NCBI GenBank assembly: GCA_026686845.1 | Contig: JAIVEN010000014.1 | Coordinates: 12,386,001 to 12,450,000, forward strand | DNA length: 64,000 nucleotides | Source of the DNA: Adenanthera pavonina | Lineage: Eukaryota > Streptophyta > Magnoliopsida > Fabales > Fabaceae | Direction of reading: 5' to 3' | Part shown: positions 35,679 to 46,281 of the stretch, one piece after another | How the letters are laid out: each line of letters starts with the position of its first letter | Position numbering within the stretch: the stretch's first letter is position 1 | The notes under the pieces: generated by a model | Databases searched by the model: none | What the model was told of the DNA's origin: nothing | What the model saw: only the letters and a program-made list of their open reading frames with translations | Position numbers and translations under genes: made by a program

Positions 35679-36108
35679 AGATGCATACAAAATTTAATTT
35701 ATTTCCTAACAGTAATTGGGCTAAGTGCCAGGAGAGCATGAGAGAATTTTAGGTTTGACGATACTAAAATATGTTACAATAATAACGTTGTATATTATAA
35801 GATAATCAGAGAATTTTCATGTATATTAAGAAATATTTATTATATTTTTAAATTTTTTAAAAAAAGTCCAAAATTTTCAATTTTACTCCTATTAAGATGC
35901 ATACAGAATTTAATTTATTTCCTAACAGTAATTGGGTTAAGTGTAGGAGAGCATGAGAGAATTTTAGGTTTGACAATACTAAAATATGTTATAATAACAA
36001 CATCGTATATTATGAGATGATGAGAGAATTTTCACGTATATTAAGAAATATTTATTCTATTTTTAAATTTTTTGAAAAAATTTTAAAATTTTCAATTTTA
36101 CTCCTATT
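35679..36108. repeat. 215-bp tandem duplication
   Basis: Copies 35679-35893 and 35894-36108 are colinear (AAGATGCATACARAATTTAA ... TTTTACTCCTATT) with about a dozen differences. The second half of each copy resembles the MITE-like sequence at 58570-58800. Confidence 0.9.
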
Positions 36109-36820
36109 AATTTCACTCTTTTTATTAAATATAGTACAAATTATAATATTAATAATATAATAAATAAAAAGTAAAAATGACAAATCATTACATGTTATCT
36201 TATATTATTAGACAAGAAAAATCCTTCATGTTGTCTTATAGGATACCAAATATCTAATAATTATAAAAAATAAATTTATTTGAAATTATTGTGAAAATAA
36301 TAATTGGGGAGTTAATCTTTTTGGTGGTGGTCAACAGGAGACTGTTGCGAAATCCTTCGCCAATGATTAGGAATAATTTAGGCAGCCGCTCATGGTGGTT
36401 TGACACCGCCAAAATGGAACGCACGCACCGATATATTTAGACATGTACATCATTCACATGCTAACCGATAAACATTAACGTCCTTTTGACTAGCATTTGT
36501 GTATCTTTAAGTTTAACAGACTCGAATAATTTTTTTGGTAGAATTTGCTTCTCACATTTAATTATATTCATTCGTGACATTTAACAAACCAAAGAATCCC
36601 AATTCAATATATATTCATCTATTTGAAGTTCAACCTCTAAAAGTAATAAGAAAAATAAAGTAGTTTAAGTGTGTGATTAGTTAGATTTTACATAATTGAT
36701 TCTGAGTATATTTGATTTTTCAGAATTGATTTTAGTTAGAACTGGTTTTATAAAAAATGATTTATATTTAAATGTTTTTACTTCAAAAGTAATTCTGAAA
36801 AAATAAAATATATTAAGATA

Positions 36821-36906
36821 ATTTTAATTAAAATCCCTTTTAAATGGATAGTCACTAGAAATGATTTTAATTAAAATCCCTTTTAAATGGATAGTCACTA
36901 GAAATG
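36821..36906. repeat. 43-bp perfect tandem duplication
   Basis: The unit starting ATTTTAATTAAAATCCCTTT occurs at 36821-36863 and 36864-36906 without a difference, so the duplication is recent. Confidence 0.9.
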
Positions 36907-37267
36907 TCTAAAATATACTTATTCTTTAAATAATATTTTTAAAAAAATATTAATAACTAATAATATTATATAACTAATTACATTTTTAATAGATTTTTAA
37001 TTAAATTTTTAATTTATAAATAATATGAAAATAATACATGTCTCTTATATGATTTTTCTTCCCTATGATCAAGCATATCAATTATTATACTAGTTGATTC
37101 AAACAAAATTATACACTAACCCCTATCACTGCTAAGTATATAGAGATACACATATCCTCATCGCTAAAATATATGAATAACAACGAATATAATATGCAAC
37201 CTCTATCATAGGAGAAGATTATATACGTAGAAGAGTTTACGATAAGAAAAAATAAATTTGGGTATGG

Positions 37268-37470
37268 GTATTTTTTTTTTTGTAGAAAGCAATGGTATCC
37301 TTTTATTGAAGGTAATTCTATACGAAACTCTGTTGGGTACTAAATGTGGGTACTTCTCCCTGTGAGAATTCGAATCTTAATTCATTTTATTGAAGATAAT
37401 TCTATACGAAACTCTGTTGGGTACTAAATGTGGGCACTTCTCCCCCTGAGAATTCGAATCTTAATTCGTC
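37268..37470 (-). repeat. SINE-like repeat with an 84-bp internal tandem duplication
   Basis: The unit starting TTTTATTGAAGGTAATTCTA is repeated at 37301-37384 and 37385-37468. On the minus strand it contains GATTCGAATTCTC (B-box-like) and ends in a poly-A stretch (37271-37281 as T on plus). A pol III retroposon is possible; no target duplication was found. Confidence 0.5.
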
Positions 37471-38652
37471 ATGTTTTGAGGGACTAACTCCTTTCGCTAA
37501 ATTCAACCTCCATTGATTTTTTATGGGCATTTTAGTCTGAAAAATGGTATTATATTAAATAGCAGTGGAAGTATAAATAAATTATATGAGAGGAGAGAGT
37601 GGCGTATAATCACTAATCAGACCACTTTTGAAAATGCTAATGTCGAGATGCTGCGGGGTATGGTAACGAGTGGATAAGGAGATAAGACGGAGTTGAGCAC
37701 CTCGAAAAGAAAAAAGAAAAGAAAAGAAAAGCAATTCTCTCACGACAAATTTGTCGAAATCACACAAACGATTAAAAACTCAATTAGAGCAAATTATAGC
37801 TATATTGAACTTCTACCCAATCAGTCTTACACAGTAACAGTTTAGATCTTACAAAAGGATGATAATAATAAAGCTTTCTAATCATCTTGGAAATTTACAT
37901 GTGCTTGAACCTGTCCATGGTTAAAATTGTCACAAGTGTTTACATCCTCCTCTACTTTTAAGTTAAAATTTTGTTTAAGAATAAAAATTAAAATTAATTA
38001 ATTATCTCAATTTTTCTAAAAATCTTAATATTTTTTTAAAACTATCCTTATTTAATCCCATTATTTTATTTAATATCTTTCTTTTTAGATACATTAAATA
38101 AAAATCTGTTTTAAAATGTATAATAAATATCACCTTACATAAAAACTTTCATATTTAGGATAGGAGAAAGTATAATTTAACTTCGTCTCTTTCCCCCTAA
38201 ATTCCTTTGTAGTACATATATATAATTAAGATTAATTATACGGTCATCAAGATGACAATAATATTTGCTTGGTTTAATCAAGGAAGGGGGAAAAAAAACT
38301 GCATCAGTAACAATCAGCATGGTTCATTTTGACCATATCTGTTCTAGCCAACAATCTCATCGAACCAAAACATGTTGTTCAAGCTGAGAAAAACCATATG
38401 GCCTCCTCTCAGATATACAGAACGTGTTTGAAGTCAAAGCACCTTGGTACTACGTACTGCCATCTAGTTCTTGCTAACTATCCCTTCTTTACAAATTAAG
38501 TGGAAGAAGCTGAAACGCTCGAACATAGATTCAGCATATATGATATTGATATCACGAGATAATCCGAAAGGGAAAAAAAAAAAAATAAAAGTAACAGATG
38601 GGAAAATTAAGTGACCCGATGGTTGAATCAGTATAAATAAGCGATCGATAGT

Positions 38653-39078
38653 CTAATTGTAATCTTCAACAGGATCTTCGGGTCTGGGGAACTTATTCAA
38701 GTCGGGCTTGTCGGAGGTAGTTTGAATATGAGAATTGGAGTGGTGAAGAGCGGCTTGGAGAGCGTCAACTCTGGCGCCTACTTCGGTGGCCCTTTTGCGT
38801 ATGGAATCGGGGGACAAGTGGCCCTGGTCATCGTCGTCTTGGAATAACAAATCGGGGAAGTTGAGGCGACCGGAAGGGCCTCTGAGATAGAAAACGGCGG
38901 TGTCGTAAGCGCGAGCAGCAGCCACCGGAGTGGTGTAGGACCCCAACCATAGCCTCGACCTCTTGTTAGGTTCTCTAATCTCAGCCACCCACTTGCCCCA
39001 CTTCCTCATCCTAATCCCTCTGTATGGTTTCTGCCTTACTGCATCTTGCTTTCGCTTCTCTCCCTTGCTTCTCATCAT
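38653..39078 (-). CDS. RAP2-1: RAP2.1-like DREB (A-5) AP2/ERF transcriptional repressor, intronless, complete
   Basis: This 141-aa protein has a single AP2 domain at about 19-75 ([49 protein letters not shown]). Val at domain position 14 and Glu at 19 are the DREB signature, for DRE/CRT (CCGAC) binding. A DLNKFP motif (127-132, DLNxxP type) near the C terminus is an EAR repression motif, and the segment [18 protein letters not shown] is typical of the RAP2.1/A-5 group. RAP2.1 restrains drought- and cold-induced genes. Met24 replaces the usual Arg in RGIRRRKWGKW. The N-terminal tail is short and basic. The start is at 39078; a second ATG follows directly. It is probably nuclear and functional. 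Other A-5 members are possible, but the EAR motif position and the nearby WOX4 favour RAP2.1. Confidence 0.93.
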   Translation of the reverse strand: MMRSKGEKRKQDAVRQKPYRGIRMRKWGKWVAEIREPNKRSRLWLGSYTTPVAAARAYDTAVFYLRGPSGRLNFPDLLFQDDDDQGHLSPDSIRKRATEVGARVDALQAALHHSNSHIQTTSDKPDLNKFPRPEDPVEDYN

Positions 39079-40052
39079 CGTCTTCCTTTCGCAATACTCT
39101 TTTCCTTCCGTCTTAATCCTACCCTACCTCACTTGTGCGGTGAGAACTAATTAAGCTATTCCGATGGTATAATATGATACCACCCGTACATATAAATATG
39201 TGTGTATGTGTGTGTATATATTTATATATAATAAGAAAAGCGGTGAAATGGAAGCAAAGACTTTGGAGGGTTCTGTTTCTTGAGAGGCAGAAAGGAGTTG
39301 CTCTTATACTCATTTTTACGGTATAATATGAAAGCATAAAAAAAAAAAAAAGGATAATATCACCCGTACATAAAAATAGGGGGAAGAGGACGCTATCGTG
39401 TCGAAGGAAGAGGAGGCCACGTCGAATTTTGTTTAAGAAATCCAAACATGGCCGACGCAGCCCGTCAGAGACATCTCTTTCTCTCTGTTACGCGCTCCAC
39501 GTAGCATGCTGTGCCCGTTATGACCGCCGACGTGGACGGGATACCCTTCTGCGTATTGGAATAGTATACCCTGTATATCACCAAATACGACAATTAAGTT
39601 TTTTTTTTTGTTTCCGTCGTATTTTTTATTTCAAATAAATTTGTCCCTTGTGTGCTGTTCTTTTTAATCGTGGTCTTCCACATAATTATTTTTTAAAACA
39701 AATTTGATATTTATTTTAGTAATATACTATATTCGATCTAAAATATAAGTTCTATTTTAAATATTTATTTTAATATAAAATATAAGTTTCATTTGATAAT
39801 TTTCAGGATATTAAGTGTTCTTTTTTAATTTATACTTTGGACTAGAGAAAATATGTATGATCATTTGGTTTCTCCTGTACAATTAGTTAAACAGGACTTA
39901 TATTTTGAACTAGATAAAGTATGGATGGTCATTTTTCTAAAATTTGTTTGTTAATATATAAATTATAATAACATTTTCTTCCGAATAGAAGAAATTAATA
40001 ATTTAAACCATGCTGGACACACAATATTTCTTATACGTATCTTTATTGAATA
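39079..40052. other. Upstream region of the AP2 gene; MITE-like fragment
   Basis: The first several hundred bases on the minus strand are the likely promoter. They are GC-richer at 39400-39560, where CACGTAGCATG and GACGTGGAC lie close together. A MITE-like block with ATATAAGTTCTATTTTAAAT and CTTATATTTTGAACTAG lies at about 39730-39930. No gene is seen. Confidence 0.45.
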
Positions 40053-40335
40053 CCTCTTCAGTGCTCATCAGAAGTGATGAGCACCATGTGCTCATCACCC
40101 TTGAACCGTCCAGATTAAATCTGGACGGTCCAAATTTACAGTTTTTTATTTTGATTTTTTTTACATAATAATAGAATTTTTTAAAAAGTGACAATTATAA
40201 AATTATATTTTTATTTTAAATTTTGTATCTAATAAAATAAAAATATAATTAAATCTGGACCGTTCAGATTTGATCTAGACGGTCCAAGGGTGATAACCAC
40301 ACTATGCTCATTACTTCTGATAAGCACCAAGGAGG
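40053..40335. mobile_element. Foldback-like MITE with about 75-bp inverted repeats
   Basis: The left arm (GTGCTCATCAGAAGTGATGA, then CACCCTTGAACCGTCCAGAT) is matched inwards from the right by GTGCTTATCAGAAGTAATGA and CACCCTTGGACCGTCTAGAT. Each arm also contains its own smaller palindrome (CCGTCCAGATTAAATCTGGA). The spacer is about 110 bp of AT-rich DNA. The target duplication is not certain. Confidence 0.75.
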
Positions 40336-40439
40336 AATTGGTCTTTATTGCTTTGCCCTCGTTTTTTTTCCACTTTAAAGAATTAAAATGCTTCAACTTG
40401 ATGGAGCAAATGTTACTTAAGAACTTGATTCAAAGTTTA

Positions 40440-40705
40440 AACTATTTTATTTGATCCATATTATAAGGTATTTTGTATCAATTACATATATATTAAAGAA
40501 ATATTTTTTAAATGAAATTAATGTAAAAAATATTAATATTTCCTGTTTTATCCTTATTAAATACTATATTCTATTATTATTGGAGGGTTATAAATGAGGA
40601 GTAAGAAAATATTAAAGATAGGAATAAAATAGAAAATTTTTTTTTAATATTTTATATTTTAAATAAAAATTTATTATATAAAATATTTTATAGTATAAAT
40701 TGAAG
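40440..40705. mobile_element. Stowaway-like MITE, degenerate
   Basis: The ends TTGATCCATATTATAAGGTA and, inwards, TTCCTCCTTCAATTTATACT have a body shared with 17790-18020 (AAAGATAGGAATAAAATAGA, TTTATTATATAAAATATTTT). It is non-coding. Confidence 0.5.
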
Positions 40706-41501
40706 GAGGAACTTGTAGTGGGGAGCTATTATTTGAGAATAAATTAAGAATAGATTGTCTAGAAGCGGCGAGTGATAATCAAAGGAAGGAGAGCAGGGGA
40801 CAAGTGGATGAAATGAAGAGAGGTCGGTGGAAGATGGATGGACGGATGGGGTTGCAAGTTGCAACTGAGAGGATCACTTTCCGTCCACGCAATACGAAAG
40901 GGTGACACCTGCTTTTCTGTCAATTTTTTTCGTTTTTCTTTTTTTAAAAAATCATTCTCCAGTAATAATCTTCAAAATTTTACTGTATTTAACAAGGTGC
41001 ACGTTTATAAACTAAGTCCCAATCATTAGATATGCATGTACAGTCGATCAGATAAAAACCAAGTCCCAATCACTAGATGCATGTACACTGTGCAGTCGAA
41101 CAGATGTACGAAAAACTTGACCCTCCAGATTGTAACTGGTTGTCTATTTAATTTGGATAATTATCCGTTGGCTAAGCGACCAACGGTTGGCTGCTCCTGA
41201 ATGTTAGAAAACATTACTGACATAAATTAACAATAACGCTATATATATTTGTGCAATGTTTGGATCTTTTTTTTTTAAATGAAGGAACATTACAGACCAA
41301 CTCTTTTTGAAAAGGTGCCTCCAAGAAATGAAAGGGAGCTTATAAACAAACACATAACGAGACCGGGAAAAGAGGAAGAAAACAGAGCCCACTAACTAAT
41401 CAATGACAATGAAGATGATTGACTTGTTGCGGCACGTTCGAATGAAGATGCTATTCAGATTTAGAGATATTTTTTTTGGTGCAAGATTCAGACATCAAAT
41501 G

Positions 41502-42835
41502 TGATAGAGATGAATAAGGCATTCCAAAATTCTTCAATATTACTCAGATAATCAGTTGCAAAAAGTTTCTAAATTTATTCTATTTAGATAATTTTACTTA
41601 TTTATTTATTTTTATTTTATTAGTTTCTAATTTGTAATTTTTTGGGACTAAAGTTATTAGTTAGATTTAAATTAGAAAAAATAAAATTTATTAAATATTC
41701 TTTAAGAAATTTTCTAGATTTAAATTAAAGAGATTATCTAATAGTATTAGGACTAAAATATCAATTTTATTATTTTTCTTTGAAATTTTGTTCTTATTTT
41801 TAAGGTCTTTTATAATTAGATATATCTTTTAGATTTTCTAGATTTAATAAGATTATTTAAGTATAAAATATTCTCAATATTTTTAGGATTAGATTTTTCA
41901 TATTTTACCTATATAAAAACTTTTATGTAATGCATTTTCTTCATAGAATAATAGAATAATATTATTGTGAGTTTTGCAATAAAGATTTACTAAATTATTT
42001 CTTCTCTCTCATTTTCTCTCTCTCTCTCTTCCTTTTTTTTCCGATCTATTTCTTTCAAATTTTGTGTTGTTTCTAATTATATCACCACATTCTTCTTCTC
42101 CATCCCCACCTCTTATTCTCCTTATTTTCTTCTATTTGTTTTGTGAAGTTTTTGACAAAAAAAAGTGATAAAAAAGCATATGAGTGTTTTCATCTTCAAA
42201 TATATGATGAAGCAAAATATATATGGAGACTGAAGCAAAAGAAACATGTTTAAGTTAACCCTGAATTGATAAAGATTCGAGAACAGATCTTTTTGAGAAA
42301 AGGGGGAGTGATAGAGATTAAAAAGAGAAGATTCGAGAACAGATCTTTTCAAGAAAATGGGGAGTGATAGAGATTAAAAAGACATTTGAAAGTGTTACTC
42401 ACACAATCACTGACAAGTAACTTCTAGATTTATTATTTTTAGATAATTTTATTTATTTATTTATTTTTATTTTGTTGCTTTTCAATTTGTGTTGGGATCA
42501 AAGTTATTAGTTAGATTTAAATTAGAAAAATTAAAATCTATTAGATATCCTTTAAGAAATTTTTATATTTAAATTAAAGAGATTATCTAATAGTATTAGG
42601 ATTAGAATATTAATTTTATTATTTTTTTTTGAATTTTTATTTTTAGGATTTCTTATAATTAGATATATCTTTTAAATTTTCTTGATCTAATAAGATTATT
42701 TGAGCATAAAATATTCTTAACTTTTTTTAAGATTAGATTTTTCATGTTTTACCTATATAAAGACTCATATCTAATACCTTTTTTTAAAAAATAATAGAAT
42801 AATATTATTATGAGTTTTGCGATAAGAATTTACTT
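41502..42835 (+). mobile_element. Small non-coding LTR element (TRIM-like)
   Basis: Two direct repeats of about 470-490 bp (41502 to about 41990, and 42365 to about 42835) both begin TGATAGAGAT. They stay colinear (AAGTTATTAGTTAGATTTAA, GAGATTATCTAATAGTATTA, ACCTATATAAA, AATAATAGAATAATATTATT, GAGTTTTGC). The second is directly preceded by a purine tract ending GAAAATGGGGAG (42353-42364). The internal region is only about 370 bp, pyrimidine-rich and without coding sequence. There is a 56-bp duplication (42273-42328 and 42329-42384) that repeats the tract plus the LTR start. A TATA-like ACCTATATAAA sits in each LTR. No primer binding site or target duplication was recognised; the 3' end runs into a T stretch. 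Confidence 0.65.
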
Positions 42836-45800
42836 TTTTTTTTTTCCTTAACTGATAATCTTTTAAATATTTTGAGATAAATTTTTACAGTACTCTATAT
42901 TTTTTTTTGGTTCTTTGCGAAGTGCTCATTACAAAGAAAGAGTAAGAATGACGTAAGCACCCAACGGCAAACATTCTTTTCTACTGTTTTAAGAATGACG
43001 TAAGCAATCTTAGGCAATCGAGGATGGTAGGGTCCACCTCACTGCCAATCATGGGAGGAGGCTAAGTCGGCAGTTTTTTGTCCAACAATGGCCGCCTCGT
43101 TAAACTTGAAACATCACGAGTCAATTGACTTTACCATCTACAGTCCTTCACAAACCTTCCCACTCACCCTGTTTCCACTTTCAATCAGCTTTCCCTTCAT
43201 TCACCTCACCACTACTCGCCACTCATGTTTTGCAACAGTATAGATGCATGAATTGACTTGCTCATCGCCATGCGACTTGTACCACCAAACATTTTCCAAG
43301 AAACCACATACTACTTCACACCAAGGACGCAAGTGGAGAATATAGCATATCAATATTAGAATTCTAACTTACCTACCCACATTCAATGATTCTAACCCCA
43401 TCTCATCTTTTCGCCCATTATCTTTTTTATTAATCTCGGCAAACATTGCATGCAACCATTTTTACCAATTTAAAATATTTAAATTGCAGTTCATATTCCT
43501 TCTTGAAAAACATGTCCACAGAAACTCAAAGATAGTCTCCAAAAGACACTAAAATCTAGGGAGCCACCCATCTCCAAACAAAAACTTGCACAATTAAGTG
43601 CCATCTCCAACATCCACTTCCTTCCCCTTTACATTTATATCAGAAAATAGGCACATGTAACTGTTTTATTTCTACACCACTCAAGATTATGACTTACTCT
43701 TATATCTCAACGTAATAAGGGACAATCAATGGACAGAACAAAAAGGGCAATAACTAATAAGGGTGGAATGAACTTGGAGCCAATACTGTCAGCGCCATCA
43801 AACATGGAGAAACAACCGCTTGAAACGTAAAAAGGAAATCAACCATTACAACTCATTTATTAGGATGAAAAGATTAGAATTATTCACGCCCCAACCAGTG
43901 GCAACAACTACGCTGTGCATATTACAACAGAAGCAAGTATGATCAGAACTGCATTCTTTGCAAACCTATTTGACAGGCTATCAAGTGCCAATATCTCGTC
44001 AGAGCCACTATCACCTAATGAAATTCAGTAAAATTAGCACTGGGATTAAAGAAGACAGGGTCCAAAACTATGAAATGAGTAATCAAAAGCCGAAAAAGCA
44101 GTCAGTATATTTCCAAATTTACCATGATACAGATATGATTTAACAGCACAACATAAACCCACAAACTTCAGCTAGATACTTTAAACATTTATCAGTAAGA
44201 AGCTAAACTCGTGCCATCATTATGCAAAGTCAAATATCATTAAAGTTCATTATCACCGTCACTGTTACTAAAATTCCCAATATAAATCAGATGGATAAAT
44301 GTAACCCAGAAACAACTAAATTCAGTTTATCTTACCTTGGGTTTACGTTGTCTGAGTTCTCCACCTGAGGCTTTAGCCTCGTCCTCGACATAAAAACTTA
44401 AAAAGCCATATGACTACGTCACCTTTTCCTTCTATTCAAGTAACTTGATAAGAAACAACAGATAGATAATTTCCAGGCCTCTTAAGTTCTGCCTTCCGCT
44501 GCTTAAAGGTAAAGGTATTAACTGGCAAAGAATTTTTATGTCAATTAGTGAATGTAATATCACCATAAACAGATGCGAGCACTTTCTTTGTTAATTGGTT
44601 ATGGAAGATATGATGCCTTTATTGTATCACAATTCTAAAGACTATAAACAACAAGAAAACATGAAGTTCGGTTCTTCATAACTGTAAGCATGGGTCATAC
44701 CTCAAATTCTTTCCACAACCTTCGGTTGTTGCTGAAAGGTACTTTAAGAAAATTGTGTTCAGTTATATGCCAAGACAAGCAATGAGATTAGACAGCAAAA
44801 CAGCAGCAATTATTGGTGATATTAATACATAATTCTAATAATTTTTGGCCACTTAAAGTATGTTTTTGTGGATATTGTGGTTCCAATAATAATTCAAAGT
44901 GGTTAGTTTGATTACTATCTTGAACCTTGTATGGCACGAAGCATATCATAAAACATTAGAAAAACAAAAGCAGATAATTAATTTTACTCCAACAATTAAA
45001 GTAGCCACTTCAAATCTTAAAGAGATAAGATGATACATACCAGAGACATGCTAGACATAAACTTGGTAGTTATTGAAATTCACAAACAAGAAGCCAGTAT
45101 CAGTTATCTTCGCAAGCTGGTTTTAAAAACCTTTAAACAAAATTCCAGAGTACAGATCATATACTGAAAAAATCAAGGCAGGAGGAAAGGGAAAGATGAA
45201 CATATTCTAGTCCGATACTTAATTAAGAATGCTCAGCCTTACTTGGTACTTGGCTAAGTTAACCCATGCAAAAAAGAAAAAATGCTGCTATCAAATTACT
45301 GGATATTCTATAGAATATTGAAATAACTACCACTTCATGAATTCAAAATACTACAAATTAGTAGCGGTAATCAGAAAACCCATAAGCTATTTAAAAGAAA
45401 ACGGCTCCTGGATTTAACCAGCAATCAAGGCCCAACATTTTACGGAAGGACATAATAGATAAAGTTGTAATGTGATTAATCAACTCCAAAAAATAAAGGG
45501 ATATTGCCCTGGTATTCTTCTTCAATGAAAAATTCCCTGTTGCTTGAGTTAGAAAACCAAGAATACAGATTACTTTGAACCAATGGAGCAGCTATAACAA
45601 CATTTATGGTTTCAGTATCATCATTTGATTAATTTGCCGAGAGAAAGATAGTTTTATTAGCCTGAAAACCTTGCATTCCCATAGCAATCCTATAGTATAA
45701 ATACTAAAATACTACATCATCGAGGGCCATACTATCTAGAAGTTTTGATCTAACAAAAATTATGTTTGTTACAGGTAAATGGAAATGGAATTTAAGCATG

Positions 45801-46100
45801 AAGAACTACGGTGCAATAGTATTAAAGTTGAAACATCAATGGCTGTCCAAATTCCAGTCAGTCCATTAATCATGGTTGTTATATATTCAGGAATAATTTC
45901 AGTCTACCAACAAACTTTACATGGGAAAAATGAAATGGTTCAAAATAAAGAAATACCATTACAAGCCTAAACCTAGTGCAGCTTGCCTGTACGAGGATGA
46001 TGAAGAAAATTGCAGGCAGCATTGAAAGATGGATTTCAGTATACAATACAAGCAACCAAACTTTGCTAAGCCAAGCACTCTACATGCATAAAAAATGAAA
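42836..46100. other. Intergenic / possible extended 3' region of the NYN gene; no confident gene
   Basis: 42940-43300 has two copies of AGAATGACGTAAGCA (about 42946 and 42990). From about 43500 to 46100 the DNA is unique-looking, less AT-extreme and free of recognisable repeats. On the minus strand it has splice-donor-like sites (CCCAAG|GTAAGAT at about 44336, TTTGAG|GTATGA at about 44702, CTCTG|GTATGTATC at about 45041) and a short frame reading KITDTGFLFVNFNNYQVYV ending in a stop near 45050. This could be an intron-containing downstream UTR, an unrecognised small gene or chance. Confidence 0.35.
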
Positions 46101-46106
46101 TTTATT
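46101..46106 (-). terminator. Probable poly(A) signal of the NYN gene
   Basis: AATAAA on the minus strand, about 175 bases after the stop codon of the NYN gene. Confidence 0.5.
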
Positions 46107-46281
46107 CATGTAAGGGTGGTACTCTCCAAGATGCCACTGGTTCGACAATTTAATCCTTGATCAGCCTTGGTAATTGGCCCTGAAAGCAATCTAGCTCCAT
46201 AAAAGAGAAGCAATCAGCTCTCAACAGTGTGTTCAATCACATGGAAGCAAAATATTTGCCTGACCCATTATAGTTGCCATG

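Larger units (their letters stand above)
34826..38652. other. Intergenic with tandem duplications; no gene seen
   Basis: AT-rich. It holds a 215-bp tandem duplication (35679-36108), a 43-bp duplication (36821-36906) and an 84-bp duplication in a SINE-like repeat (37268-37470). The last 200 bases before 38653 are the 3' flank of the AP2 gene. Confidence 0.5.
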
